Shown: positions 1 to 9,092, numbered from the stretch's first letter. The stretch is DNA of 64,000 nt from Bacillus proteolyticus (GCF_001884065.1 NZ_MACH01000092.1:1-64000), one strand, 5' to 3'. Translations and numbers: made by a program. Notes: a model not told the origin generated them from the sequence alone.

Positions 1-262
1 TTGGAATACAGGGTTCAAGCCGCTTAAAGTATTTTTATTATTTCCACTGTCTACTTGACAGGGAGCTGTTCAAGATTGATAGAAACGGATTCCTACTTTG
101 TAAAGCATTATATAATTTTTAAAAAATGTGCTAACATCTATACGAAATAGACATAAAACATCGCTGATGTGTAGCTTAATAAAACGATAATAATTAAGCA
201 CTTATAATGAATAATAGGTTATTAGAAAAGAAACCACAAAATGTAATGTTTTATATCATTAT
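1..262. other. Window-edge intergenic sequence
   Basis: AT-rich sequence before the LysR gene. I see no start codon with a good ribosome binding site and no convincing reading frame, RNA gene or repeat. The neighbouring gene to the left lies outside the window. Confidence 0.5.
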
Positions 263-320
263 AAAAAGAGATTATTCTAATAGGTCGTTGTGTAACGGCT
301 GCATAGGATAATCTCTTTTT
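263..320 (-). terminator. Stem-loop terminator overlapping the 3' end of the LysR gene
   Basis: The 13-base arms AAAAAGAGATTAT (263-275) and ATAATCTCTTTTT (308-320) are perfectly complementary and end in T-runs on both strands. The stop codon of the LysR gene lies inside the left arm, so the stem is partly made of coding sequence. It could work in both directions. Confidence 0.7.
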
Positions 321-1237
321 ATGTTTTGTAGAGAATGTACTGTTAACTTTAGTTGTTCAATAAATTCTCGGGTAGCAGCACACATGTATTTATCTTTTCT
401 ATAAATAAGTCCTATATCTATTGTTGGAGTGGGGTTTTCAATTTTAATAGATTGAATGTGCTCGCTTTGCAAAAAATCAATATAAGGTTTTGGTAATACT
501 GTAATTCCCATATCTTTTGAGACCATTTGAATTAAAGATTCCATCGTACTAATTTCTAAAATTGGTTTTGGTGTAAAGTTGAATTTTTGACAATGAGATG
601 TAATTAGTTCGGTTAAAAAGAAATTTTTAGGTAAAAGAATTAAAGGGTAGTTCTGTAATTCAGCAATAGATACATGATCACGTTCAGTTAATCGATGGCC
701 GGTTGGCACGACTAATGTAAGTTCACTTTTATATAGAGGGATAGAAATAATCTCTTTATCTTGCGCCGGGAGAAAAGTAATGCCAATATCTAGTTCGTTT
801 TGTAATAATTTTTCACGAATCTCACCTGTACGAAGTCCCAACACAGAAAGTTCGATATTTGGATATTGCTTATTGAAACCTAATATAGTTGGTGGTAGTA
901 AATAATTTACTACGGTTAACAAAGATCCTATCGTTAAGGAGCCGTGCTGTAATCCATTTAAATCTTGAATGGCAGAACGAGCTTGTTCGACTTCATGAAA
1001 AATTGTTTTACCGTGTGATAATAAAATTCTTCCTGCCGTAGTTAAAGATATTTTTTTACCAATTCGATCAAAAAGCGGCATTCCCACTTCATGTTCTAAT
1101 GCACGTATTTGTTGACTTAGTGAAGGTTGTGAAATGTTTAATTTCTCAGCCGCTTTTGTAAAATGTAACTCTTTCGAAACAGCTAAAAAATATTCTAGTT
1201 GTCGTAATTCGATTGGAATCACCTCAAATTTAATCAT
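272..1237 (-). CDS. LysR-family transcriptional regulator
   Basis: This is a 321-residue LysR-type regulator. The N-terminal winged helix-turn-helix (about residues 10-70) carries the usual ELRQLEYF...FTKAAEKLNISQPSLSQQIRALE pattern, split here by a gap for brevity. The rest is a two-lobed effector-binding domain (about 95-300). Length is normal for the family. The annotated ATG has only a weak AGG eight bases upstream. A strong GAGGTGAT lies just inside the frame, before codons VIPIELRQ, so translation may really start about seven codons later from GTG. It is divergent from the MOSC gene, which is the classic arrangement for a LysR regulator and its target. The effector is unknown. Confidence 0.9.
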   Translation of the reverse strand: MIKFEVIPIELRQLEYFLAVSKELHFTKAAEKLNISQPSLSQQIRALEHEVGMPLFDRIGKKISLTTAGRILLSHGKTIFHEVEQARSAIQDLNGLQHGSLTIGSLLTVVNYLLPPTILGFNKQYPNIELSVLGLRTGEIREKLLQNELDIGITFLPAQDKEIISIPLYKSELTLVVPTGHRLTERDHVSIAELQNYPLILLPKNFFLTELITSHCQKFNFTPKPILEISTMESLIQMVSKDMGITVLPKPYIDFLQSEHIQSIKIENPTPTIDIGLIYRKDKYMCAATREFIEQLKLTVHSLQNIKRDYPMQPLHNDLLE

Positions 1238-1250
1238 AGGATATACCTAT
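1236..1250. promoter_or_regulatory. Candidate LysR operator (ATAGG-N5-CCTAT)
   Basis: The dyad ATAGGATATACCTAT overlaps the start codon and leader of the LysR gene and fits the general T-N11-A LysR box. Negative autoregulation is inferred only from position and symmetry. Confidence 0.35.
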
Positions 1251-1481
1251 CATTATTATATAAATAATTGAATTGAACAATAGTTTTATGAGATTTATAA
1301 TCACTTTATCAGAAATGGATTGATTATAAAAATTAGATGAGGTGAAGCAGAATTGTTGAAATCGAACGTATTAACAGGGAATTATTCACAAGTACTTCAA
1401 AAAAAGGTATGAGGCGGTTTACCGACAGGAATATAGCATTTAACGTCTTTATATGTAAAATAAGCAAGAGGAGCGATAAGG

Positions 1482-2171
1482 ATGAATAAAGAATATGAAA
1501 TACTATCTCTAAACATAGGATTGCCAAAAGAGGTTATATATGGAGGGAAGCTAATTCAAACAGGCATAAATAAAGTTGAAACAAAGGAGCCTATATATTT
1601 ATCGTTTGTAAAATTTAAAGGTGATGGCCAAGCGGATTTACTTCATCATGGTGGAGTGGATAAAGCAGTTTGTGTGTATTCGGGAAAACATTATGGATAT
1701 TGGGAGAAAGAATTGAGTCAAGACCTTGTATATGGAGCCTTCGGAGAAAATATAACAGTTAGCGGTATTCGCGAAGAGGATGTTTGTATTGGTGATACGT
1801 TTCAACTTGGAGAAGCGATAGTACAAGTGACGCAGCCAAGACAGCCTTGTTTTAAACTAGCTAAGAAATACAATGTTCCAAAGTTACCATTGTATTTTCA
1901 AGAAACAGGATATACAGGGTTTTATTTTCGCGTATTAAAAGAAGGATGGGTATCACCAGTCGATACGTTAAAATTGCTGAAGTCTGATTCGAAAGGTATT
2001 ACAGTAGCGTTTGCTAATTGTATCATGCATAAAGAAAAACAAAATATGGAAGGACTAAAAAGAATTTTAGAAGTACATGCGCTTTCTACTAGTTGGAGAA
2101 AGACATTTGAAAAACGAATAAGGGGAGAAGAAATTAATACGAAGGAGAGGATTGAAGGAACTAAAGATTAA
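1482..2171 (+). CDS. MOSC domain-containing protein (YflK/YiiM-like)
   Basis: This 229-residue protein resembles the YiiM/YflK group of MOSC proteins, which bind a molybdenum or sulfur-carrying centre and act on N-hydroxylated compounds in characterised members. Visible motifs are HHGGVDKAVCVY (about 65-76), FGENITVSGI (about 92-101), GDTFQLGEAIVQVTQPRQPCFKL split around position 115-135 with the conserved PRQPC cysteine (about 128), and YTGFYFRVL (about 147). The cysteine after PRQP is the family's usual metal or sulfur ligand. A GAGGAG sequence followed by AAGG precedes the ATG. It is divergent from the LysR gene, which may control it. The exact substrate cannot be told from sequence. Confidence 0.88.
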   Translation: MNKEYEILSLNIGLPKEVIYGGKLIQTGINKVETKEPIYLSFVKFKGDGQADLLHHGGVDKAVCVYSGKHYGYWEKELSQDLVYGAFGENITVSGIREEDVCIGDTFQLGEAIVQVTQPRQPCFKLAKKYNVPKLPLYFQETGYTGFYFRVLKEGWVSPVDTLKLLKSDSKGITVAFANCIMHKEKQNMEGLKRILEVHALSTSWRKTFEKRIRGEEINTKERIEGTKD

Positions 2172-2430
2172 ATAAATATTTTTTATAAATGGTGCATTTC
2201 TATTAGTAAAAACTCATTAGAAAGCGCTATTTTTATATAATAAACTTATTAATATTCAAAAAAACTTAATATTGGTTTATTCGACTTATTTTTAAAGAGT
2301 CAAAACATAAAATTAATTAGATTCTTTTTTTATGTTTTATGATACTATATTGATTTGTAAGGCCTATTATTTTATGGGTAGGTCTTATAAGTTTATCTAA
2401 TTTAATGGAATCGACATATGGAGGTACAAC

Positions 2431-3315
2431 ATGGGGAGTATTGAAAAAATTGCAAATCTTCTATTAGAAGAACCGAAAAGAGAGCAGTTATTTCCTTTAT
2501 TTGAAGAAGTGTTTGGGATTACAAGTCAAACATTACATGATTTTTCAAAGAAAGGATATTGGGATTATACATATAAAGCTTTATCATTTATACAAGATGA
2601 TAAAGTGATTGCAAATGTTGCGGCGTTTTCACTTCCGTTACTAATTAATGGTGAAAAAATAAATGCAGCGGGTATTCAATCAGTAATGACACATCCGGAT
2701 TTTCGTAGACAAGGACTAATGACACAATTGCTTAATAAGATGATAGAAGAAATTGATAAGCAATGTGAATGTGCTTTCTTGTTTACAGAAACCCCTGAAC
2801 TATATAAACCATTTGGATTTCAAATTGTGCAGGAATATCTGATGACTATACCACATGATAAAAAGAATAATAAAGATTCTATACTTAGAAAGTTAGATTT
2901 TTATAATGAAGAGGATAGAAATTTAATAAATGAAATAATTGAAAATGGTCAAAGGCTTTCTAATATGTTTTCGACAATAAATTATCGATCTTCGTTTTAT
3001 TTGAAAATGTATGACTTAAAGTGGAATGAGAAATTGTATTATTCTAAGAAACTAGATGCGATGATCGTTTATGAAGTAGAAAATGAAAAGCTAAAGTTAT
3101 ATGGAGTATTTGCTCCAGTACTTCCGATTTTAGATGAATTATGTGAGGAAATCTCTGAATCATTTACAGAGGTTGAATTTTACTTTTGCCCAGATCAATT
3201 AGGGATTGATGAGGTACAATATACAGAATTACAGTCTAGTAAGTATTTAATGGTTCGGAGTAATAAAGAATTAGATTTAAAAGGGTATAGATTCCCAGTT
3301 TTAACGGATTTTTAA
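2431..3315 (+). CDS. GNAT N-acetyltransferase, Eis-like
   Basis: A 294-residue GNAT-fold acyltransferase. The acetyl-CoA-binding motif A is visible as MTHPDFRRQGLMTQLLNKM (about 87-105), and ETPELYKPFGFQ follows at about 121-132, as is typical of Eis-type enzymes that acetylate amino groups of small molecules or peptides. The C-terminal half is a diverged domain of the same superfamily rather than a second catalytic motif. At under 300 residues it is shorter than true Eis (about 400). The ATG has a strong GGAGGT ribosome site. It stands alone, with intergenic DNA on both sides and a terminator downstream. Substrate unknown. Confidence 0.85.
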   Translation: MGSIEKIANLLLEEPKREQLFPLFEEVFGITSQTLHDFSKKGYWDYTYKALSFIQDDKVIANVAAFSLPLLINGEKINAAGIQSVMTHPDFRRQGLMTQLLNKMIEEIDKQCECAFLFTETPELYKPFGFQIVQEYLMTIPHDKKNNKDSILRKLDFYNEEDRNLINEIIENGQRLSNMFSTINYRSSFYLKMYDLKWNEKLYYSKKLDAMIVYEVENEKLKLYGVFAPVLPILDELCEEISESFTEVEFYFCPDQLGIDEVQYTELQSSKYLMVRSNKELDLKGYRFPVLTDF

Positions 3316-3445
3316 ATGTTCATTTAGATGATTTTGATGAAGGATAAAGGTAATAATCGTATTAAAATAAGATTTTACATGTGGAATCCATCTGAAAATA
3401 ATAGGTTTAAGATTGAGTTTTACAATTAAACAAATATAAATAAAG

Positions 3446-3478
3446 AACCGCATTCTTTTTCTTTAGAATGCGGTTTTT
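3446..3478. terminator. Rho-independent terminator after the GNAT gene
   Basis: AACCGCATTCT and AGAATGCGGTT form a perfect 11-bp stem with an 8-base loop and a following T-run. It separates the GNAT gene from the ABC exporter operon. Confidence 0.85.
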
Positions 3479-3617
3479 GTATTTACGTAAGATAAAGCAC
3501 ATTTATTGACCGGAAAGTCTTTAGTGCTTATCATTTAATAATGTTAAATATTAATTTGCATAATATAATAGAAGTAATGAAGAAATTCTAGACTATATCG
3601 TTTAGATAAGGAGGAAT

Positions 3618-3644
3618 ATGAATTATTCAATGGTAATTTCATAA
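3618..3644 (+). CDS. Putative eight-residue leader peptide upstream of the ABC exporter
   Basis: ATG AAT TAT TCA ATG GTA ATT TCA TAA encodes MNYSMVIS. It has a near-perfect AAGGAGG site (3608-3614) and ends 15 bases before the exporter start, where a second site (AAAGGAG) follows. A strong ribosome site on so short a frame suggests a regulatory mini-ORF. Multidrug ABC operons such as bmrCD are known to use leader translation for induction. No attenuator hairpin is obvious, so the role is inference. Confidence 0.4.
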   Translation: MNYSMVIS

Positions 3645-3659
3645 AAAAGGAGATTATGT

Positions 3660-5414
3660 ATGAAATCATTTCGCAAGTTGTTACAGTATTTAAAACCATA
3701 CATGTTCTTCGCTATTATTGGACCGCTATTTATGGTACTTGAGGTTGCGATGGACTTAATTCAACCGACAATTATGCAACATATTATTGATGTTGGAATT
3801 GCAAATCGGGATTTGAATTATGTAATAAAAATGGGGCTTCTTATGATAGGAGCAGCAGCGATCGGTTTAGTTGGAGGACTTGGTTGTATGATGTATTCTA
3901 CAAAAGCTGCTGTTAATTTCGCTACAGACATACGAAAAGATGTGTTTGCGAAAATAGAAACATTTTCTAGCAAAAATCGTGATTCATTTGGAACAGGAAA
4001 ATTATTAACGATTGTTACAAATGATATTACATCCATTCAATCGGCGATGACGATGACGTTACGTGTGCTTGTCCGTGGACCGTTATTATTTATTGGAAGT
4101 ATCATTATAGTCTTCGTAACAGCGAGAGACCTATTTCCTATTTTACTTGTTGTCGTACCCGTTTTATTAGTTGCAATTGTATTGATTGCAAGTCAAGCGA
4201 GCGGTTCATTTAGACGAGTACAAGAAGCATTAGATAAAGTAAACACAAAGCTACAAGAAAATTTATCCGGTGTACGTGTTATAAAAGCATATGTAAGACA
4301 AAAATATGAAATCTCACAGTTTGAGAAAGTAAATAAAAATTTAACTGGAATAAATATTCGTGCTATACAAATTATTTCATTGATGATGCCAATTATTATG
4401 CTAGTTGTAAATGGCGGGATTGTAGCAACTTTATGGATTGGTGGCGAGAAAGTTTTTAATGGTACACTCCAAGTAGGGGCCATTTTAGCTTTCATTAATT
4501 ATTTAAATATCATTTTAATGTCACTTATGTCTATTAGTATGGTATTTATTCAAATTGCCCGTGCTTTTCCATCAGCGGATCGTGTACAACAAGTTTTACA
4601 TACTGAAGTTGACATTACAACTGAAGGCGACGTATATGAACCAAAGCAAGTGGATGGTAATGTAGAGTTTAAAAATGTTAGTTATAGTTATACGAAAAAT
4701 AATGAATATGTTTTAAAAGATATTTCATTTACTGTACGTAAAGGTGAAAAAATAGGGATTATTGGATCTACTGGAAGTGGTAAATCTACATTGGCGAAAC
4801 TATTGCCGCGACTTTACGATGTTGATCAAGGTGAAATATGTATAGATGATGTCAATGTGAAAGCGTACGATTTGCAAAAACTTCGTGCTTCAATTGGCTT
4901 CGTTCCACAAAAGGCACTTCTCTTTTCAGGCAGTATAGAAGAGAATTTACGTTATGGAAAAGAAGATGCCACTTATGATGAATTGGAATTAGCGTCTTCA
5001 TCTGCTTGTGCGACTGAGTTTATCAATAAGCTGGAAGACTCTTATCAATATAACTTAACACAAGGTGCAACCAATCTATCTGGCGGTCAAAAACAACGTA
5101 TATCTATTGCAAGAGCCTTAGTGAGAAAACCATCTATTCTTGTATTAGACGATTCTACATCGGCAGTTGATGCGAAGTCAGAATCTGTAATACAAGAAGC
5201 ATTAAGGTCGAGATATAGTGGCACAACGACATTTTTAATCGCATCAAAAATATCCTCTATTATAGATGCTGATAAAATTCTCGTTCTGGATAACGGTGAA
5301 TTAGTTGGAAGTGGTACGCATGAGGCTTTATTGGCAACTTGTGAAGTGTATCAGGAAATTTATCTTTCCCAAGGTGGTAACCTGCAGCAAGAAGGAGGGG
5401 AAGAGCGTGCGTAA
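3660..5414 (+). CDS. ABC transporter ATP-binding/permease, degenerate subunit (YfiB-like)
   Basis: A 584-residue half-transporter with six membrane helices (about 1-320) fused to a nucleotide-binding domain. Walker A is GSTGSGKST (about 369) and the signature is NLSGGQKQR. Two catalytic positions are non-canonical: Walker B reads LVLDDST with Asp in place of the catalytic Glu, and the switch region reads LIASKIS with Ser in place of the H-loop His. These are marks of the degenerate half of a heterodimeric exporter, as in BmrC/BmrD or LmrC/LmrD. It overlaps the next gene by eight bases, so the two are translationally coupled. The likely role is drug or lipid export at the cytoplasmic membrane, with a YfiB/YfiC-type pairing. 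Confidence 0.9.
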   Translation: MKSFRKLLQYLKPYMFFAIIGPLFMVLEVAMDLIQPTIMQHIIDVGIANRDLNYVIKMGLLMIGAAAIGLVGGLGCMMYSTKAAVNFATDIRKDVFAKIETFSSKNRDSFGTGKLLTIVTNDITSIQSAMTMTLRVLVRGPLLFIGSIIIVFVTARDLFPILLVVVPVLLVAIVLIASQASGSFRRVQEALDKVNTKLQENLSGVRVIKAYVRQKYEISQFEKVNKNLTGINIRAIQIISLMMPIIMLVVNGGIVATLWIGGEKVFNGTLQVGAILAFINYLNIILMSLMSISMVFIQIARAFPSADRVQQVLHTEVDITTEGDVYEPKQVDGNVEFKNVSYSYTKNNEYVLKDISFTVRKGEKIGIIGSTGSGKSTLAKLLPRLYDVDQGEICIDDVNVKAYDLQKLRASIGFVPQKALLFSGSIEENLRYGKEDATYDELELASSSACATEFINKLEDSYQYNLTQGATNLSGGQKQRISIARALVRKPSILVLDDSTSAVDAKSESVIQEALRSRYSGTTTFLIASKISSIIDADKILVLDNGELVGSGTHEALLATCEVYQEIYLSQGGNLQQEGGEERA

Positions 5415-7203
5415 TTTTCAAGGACAATTTGGAAATAAAGGTGGACGTAATAATCCGAAAAAGGGAAAAGCAAAGAATACTAAAGGAACTATAATGCGAG
5501 TATGGAACTATATGGGGTATCAAAAAGCATCACTTATGTTCGTTATTATTCTTGTATTCATCACGACATTACTCGGTTTACTTGGGCCATATTATATGGG
5601 GGTCATCATTGATGAATATATTGTACCGAAGGATTTAAGCGGGACAGCGAGAATGTGCATGCTACTCATTGCAATATATGGGATAACCGTATTGTTAACA
5701 TGGTTACAAACATTTGTCATGATTAATGTTGCATTAAAAACAATACAAAAAATACGACAAGATATTTTTGAGAAAATCCAAACACTTTCTCTACGATTCT
5801 TTGATGTACGTTCTCAAGGTGATTTAATGAGCCGTGTGACAAATGATATTGATAACTTAAATCAAGCTTTGACACAAAGTGTTGTGCAAATCATTTCATC
5901 AGCGTTTACGTTTATAGGTGTAACAATTGCGATGTTTTCATTAGATTGGATTTTAGCAATTGTCACTTTAATTACGGTACCTATTATGTTTTTCGTTACA
6001 AAAAAACTTGTTGCTTATAGTGGGAAAAACTTTGCGAAGCGTCAAAGGGATTTAGGAGAATTAAATGGATTTATTGAGGAAGCTATTACAGGTGCAGACG
6101 TAACTACGTTATATGGAAAAGAAAAAGAAACCGTACATAACTTCAATGAAATTAACGAACAGCTAAGAATTTCAGCAACGAAGGCTGAAACCTTTTCAGC
6201 ATTTATTTTTCCGAGTATGAACTTTATTAATAACTTAGGAATGGGGCTTGTAATTGGAGCTGGATCAGTTATGGTATTAAACGGAATGACAACAGTAGGT
6301 GTCATTGCTGCTTTTATTAACTATTCTCGTCAGTTCGCAAGACCGCTTAGTCAATTTGCAACGTTAATGAATACGATTCAAGCGGCAGTTGCTGGCGGAG
6401 AACGTGTCTTCGAAATTATGGATGAAGTACCAGAGATTCAAAATAAAAAAGACGCAGTACTTGTACAAAATTTACAAGGGCGCGTTACGCTTGAGAACGT
6501 TTCATTTGGATACGAACAGGACAACATGATTTTAAAAGATGTGAGTCTTGATGCGAATCCGGGGGAAACAATCGCTTTAGTCGGTCCAACTGGATCAGGA
6601 AAAACAACAATTATAAATTTGCTAACTCGCTTTTATGATATTTCAAAAGGACAAATTAGTATTGATGAAAAAGATATAAAGGATTATGATATTAATTCTT
6701 TACGGAGTAAAATAGGGGTTGTTTTACAGGATACGTATTTATTTGCTGGGACGATTATGGATAATATCCGTTATGGACGATTAGATGCAAGTGATGAAGA
6801 AGTAATTAATGCAGCTAAGGCAGCATCGGCGCATTCTTTTATTAAACATTTACCGGATCAATATGAAACAGAAATTGTTTCAGAAGGTTCAAATTTAAGT
6901 CAAGGGCAAAAACAACTTCTTGCGATTGCACGAGCAATTTTAGCAGATGCAGATATATTAATTCTCGATGAAGCGACATCTAATATTGATACGAGAACAG
7001 AATTACAAATTCAAGCAGGATTAAATAATTTAATGAGAGGGCGAACGAGCTTTGTAATCGCTCATCGACTGAAAACGATTGAAAAAGCAGATCAAATACT
7101 TGTAGTAAAAGATGGAAGTATTTTAGAGAGTGGAAATCATGAAACTCTCATGGAAGATAAAGGATTTTACTTTGAGCTGTATACGAGTCAGTTTAAAATA
7201 TAA
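5407..7203 (+). CDS. ABC transporter ATP-binding/permease, catalytically canonical subunit (YfiC-like)
   Basis: A 598-residue partner of the preceding half-transporter. I place the start at the GTG at 5407, because GAAGGAGGGG lies just before it and the frame upstream lies inside the first gene. The N-terminus is a Gly/Asn/Lys-rich tail, followed by six membrane helices and an ATPase domain with Walker A GPTGSGKTT, Walker B LILDEATSN and the switch His in VIAHRLKT. Its signature reads NLSQGQKQL, slightly off from LSGGQ, which is the site used together with the partner's degenerate Walker B. The complementary residues strongly support a heterodimer with one hydrolytic site. Confidence 0.92.
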   Translation: MRNFQGQFGNKGGRNNPKKGKAKNTKGTIMRVWNYMGYQKASLMFVIILVFITTLLGLLGPYYMGVIIDEYIVPKDLSGTARMCMLLIAIYGITVLLTWLQTFVMINVALKTIQKIRQDIFEKIQTLSLRFFDVRSQGDLMSRVTNDIDNLNQALTQSVVQIISSAFTFIGVTIAMFSLDWILAIVTLITVPIMFFVTKKLVAYSGKNFAKRQRDLGELNGFIEEAITGADVTTLYGKEKETVHNFNEINEQLRISATKAETFSAFIFPSMNFINNLGMGLVIGAGSVMVLNGMTTVGVIAAFINYSRQFARPLSQFATLMNTIQAAVAGGERVFEIMDEVPEIQNKKDAVLVQNLQGRVTLENVSFGYEQDNMILKDVSLDANPGETIALVGPTGSGKTTIINLLTRFYDISKGQISIDEKDIKDYDINSLRSKIGVVLQDTYLFAGTIMDNIRYGRLDASDEEVINAAKAASAHSFIKHLPDQYETEIVSEGSNLSQGQKQLLAIARAILADADILILDEATSNIDTRTELQIQAGLNNLMRGRTSFVIAHRLKTIEKADQILVVKDGSILESGNHETLMEDKGFYFELYTSQFKI

Positions 7204-7205
7204 TA

Positions 7206-7243
7206 AATGAGGTTTCTCTAGAAAAGAGAAACCTCATTTTTTT
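7206..7243. terminator. Terminator after the ABC exporter operon
   Basis: AATGAGGTTTCTC and GAGAAACCTCATT make a perfect 13-bp stem with a short loop and a T7 run. Confidence 0.9.
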
Positions 7244-7439
7244 ATATTTGCAAACATTGCCACCCGAAAAGTCTTTCACTAAATGTTTTAACAGCGTCCT
7301 TTTGCAGACTAGGTGAAAAGAGTTTGGCCTGATTATAAAGGCTGGTGTTATGAAGTTGTGTAAATTTGAAGCAAGATTGGTTCGGTGTTTGTTGCTTTGT
7401 TATTTTTGGGGAAAATCAGTTTGGTTTCAGCTTATATTT

Positions 7440-7477
7440 AGTGGGAAATGAACAAAAATCCGCTTTGATTAAAGCTA
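7440..7477 (+). repeat. Possible degraded right end of a bcr1 element
   Basis: AGTGGGAAATGAACAAAAAT followed by CCGCTTTGATTAAAGC parallels the conserved bcr1 tail AGTGGGGGATGAACAAAACC, then CCCACTGATTAAAGT. The left end is not recognisable, so this is a weak relic call. Confidence 0.35.
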
Positions 7478-7581
7478 TACGTTATTATTTTTTTTGCAGA
7501 AAACTCCCCCCTTAAGGAGTGAATAGAACAGAGTTCAATAAATAGGTGGGAGATTTGAGCTGACTAGGTAAAAACTTTAAG

Positions 7582-7627
7582 CATTTATGACATATCAGAA
7601 TTGGTGCGTTTCGATATGTCATAAATG
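7582..7627. repeat. 15-bp perfect inverted repeat
   Basis: CATTTATGACATATC (7582-7596) and GATATGTCATAAATG (7613-7627) are exact reverse complements with a 16-base loop. There is no T-run, so it is not an ordinary terminator. It could be a structured RNA, an operator or a repeat. No gene abuts it directly. Confidence 0.6.
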
Positions 7628-7750
7628 GTATATAGAGTATCACCCCATCCCATGAATGAATTAGAACTATGAAATATTACTATTAAAAACAATCTAAGTT
7701 TTAATAATATATAGAAAGATAGTTTATAAGTAACCAGAAGGAGTATAGAG

Positions 7751-8335
7751 CTAGTTTATAACGATTGATATAGCACTGAAAACCAATAAAACAGCCATAA
7801 TGATGTTAAATAATTGAGTATGTTTTAATAATAGTTTTTGGAACATTGAACCAAACAGGCTCCAACTACATGTACTCATTAAACCGACTACACCTAGAAA
7901 TAATGAAAAAAGTAGAAAACTGGAATATGAATTGTAGTAAGGGAGAATAAAAGTAGAAACTACAGTCAGTCCGAATAATATCCCTTTCGGGTTAACAAAC
8001 TGAAGAAAAATCCCCACTGTAAATAAGTTTTTATTATCTTTTTCATCGGGATCTGTACTACCTTTACTAGTGAGTATTTTAAAAGCTAAATATAGCATGT
8101 ATGCTACTCCTAAAATTTTTAAAGGTAATTCGATTTTGGGCAAAATATTAATTAGTACGATATTAAAGAAACTACATAAAGAAGTGAGGAGGAAAAAACC
8201 GAAAGCTACTCCAAAGCAAAATTGCATGCTCCTTTTCAAACCAAGTTGATTTGCGTATGTCATAGCTAAAAAATTGTTAGGGCCGGGTGTGAAGCTACTT
8301 ATAAAAACAAATATTAAAAAAGAAAATATAGGCAT
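7751..8335 (-). CDS. LysE/RhtB-family translocator
   Basis: A 194-residue integral membrane exporter of the LysE/RhtB superfamily, which pumps amino acids or related metabolites out of the cell. The N-terminal motif FTPGPNNFLAMTYANQLG (about 13-30) is the family hallmark, and six hydrophobic segments are visible. I prefer the ATG at 8335, which has AGGGGG seven bases upstream, over the longer frame starting at 8386. It is divergent from an XRE-cupin regulator with a shared, symmetry-rich promoter region, the usual setting for an amino-acid exporter controlled by its own sensor. Substrate unknown. Confidence 0.88.
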   Translation of the reverse strand: MPIFSFLIFVFISSFTPGPNNFLAMTYANQLGLKRSMQFCFGVAFGFFLLTSLCSFFNIVLINILPKIELPLKILGVAYMLYLAFKILTSKGSTDPDEKDNKNLFTVGIFLQFVNPKGILFGLTVVSTFILPYYNSYSSFLLFSLFLGVVGLMSTCSWSLFGSMFQKLLLKHTQLFNIIMAVLLVFSAISIVIN

Positions 8336-8382
8336 TTCAAAACCCCCTAAGTATTTTTCGTGTGTTATAATGACCAAAAAGA

Positions 8383-8429
8383 ACAATATAACGTGTGCTT
8401 TTTATTATACATAACGGTCGTTATATTGT
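8383..8429. promoter_or_regulatory. Divergent operator region between lysE-like and XRE-cupin genes
   Basis: ACAATATAACG (8383-8393) and CGTTATATTGT (8419-8429) are perfect 11-bp inverted copies. The right copy also forms a tight dyad with an adjacent half-site, ATAACG-GT-CGTTAT (8411-8424). Three half-sites in a divergent promoter suggest binding by the XRE-cupin dimer. This is inference from symmetry. Confidence 0.5.
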
Positions 8430-8452
8430 ATATAGTGTAGGAGTGTTTTTTT

Positions 8453-9010
8453 ATGGAAGAAATTCAACTTATTTTGGCGAAAAATATAAAAGCAATACGT
8501 GAGAAAGAAAAATTAAGTTTAGAAAAGGTTTCCCAATTAACAGGTGTGAGTAAAACCATGATTGGACAAATTGAAAGAGGAGATTCAAGCCCGACACTAA
8601 CAACAATATGGAAGATTGCGAATGGTTTAAAAGTGTCTTTTACCTCTTTAATCAATAATCCACAGGCTGATACGAAAGTAGTTTTACGAAATGATGTGCA
8701 AGTATTGTCTGAAGACAATGGGAGATATAAAGTGTATCCTTCTTTTCCTTTTCAAGATGAAAGAAACTTTGAAATCTATACGGTTGAAATTGAAACAGAA
8801 GGGAAATTAAGTTCGGAAGCGCATAAAGAAGGAGCGGAAGAATTTATAACGGTGTTTGAAGGAGAATTGACAATTGAAATAAATGATTGTCAATACAAAT
8901 TAAATAGCGGAGATTCAATTCGCTTTAAGGCGGATAGACCTCACACTTATAAAAATTCAGGAAGAATAGTAACTCGGTTAAGTATGACCATTTATTATCC
9001 AGCTTCATAA
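8453..9010 (+). CDS. XRE-family regulator with C-terminal cupin domain
   Basis: A 185-residue regulator with an N-terminal lambda-repressor-like helix-turn-helix (about 8-65, including LSLEKVSQLTGVSKTMIGQI) and a C-terminal cupin ligand-binding barrel (about 105-180, with the double-stranded beta-helix pattern EFITVFEGELTIEI and GDSIRFKADRPHTYKN). This architecture is known for sensors of amino acids and small metabolites (PuuR/SinR-cupin class). AGGAG precedes the ATG. The divergent LysE exporter is its probable target. Confidence 0.9.
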   Translation: MEEIQLILAKNIKAIREKEKLSLEKVSQLTGVSKTMIGQIERGDSSPTLTTIWKIANGLKVSFTSLINNPQADTKVVLRNDVQVLSEDNGRYKVYPSFPFQDERNFEIYTVEIETEGKLSSEAHKEGAEEFITVFEGELTIEINDCQYKLNSGDSIRFKADRPHTYKNSGRIVTRLSMTIYYPAS

Positions 9011-9050
9011 ACTTGCTATTTTATTTAGAATATAAAGAGATATGTTTTGA

Positions 9051-9083
9051 TAAAACCGTCTAAAAGTGATGGTTTTACTTTTT
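9051..9083 (+). terminator. Terminator after the XRE-cupin gene
   Basis: TAAAACC and GGTTTTA arms with a 13-base loop and a following T-run; a modest stem. Confidence 0.5.
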
Positions 9084-9092
9084 ACAATTTAC

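Larger units (their letters stand above)
7244..7750. other. Gene-free interval with repeat relic and a large inverted repeat
   Basis: About 500 bp with no supported gene. It contains a segment similar to the right end of bcr1 (7440-7477) and a 15-bp perfect inverted repeat (7582-7627), listed separately. Confidence 0.6.

Noticed and set aside
5305-5406. Longer start for the second ABC subunit
   Set aside because: The extension lies inside the first subunit gene; GTG 5407 has the ribosome site GAAGGAGGGG.
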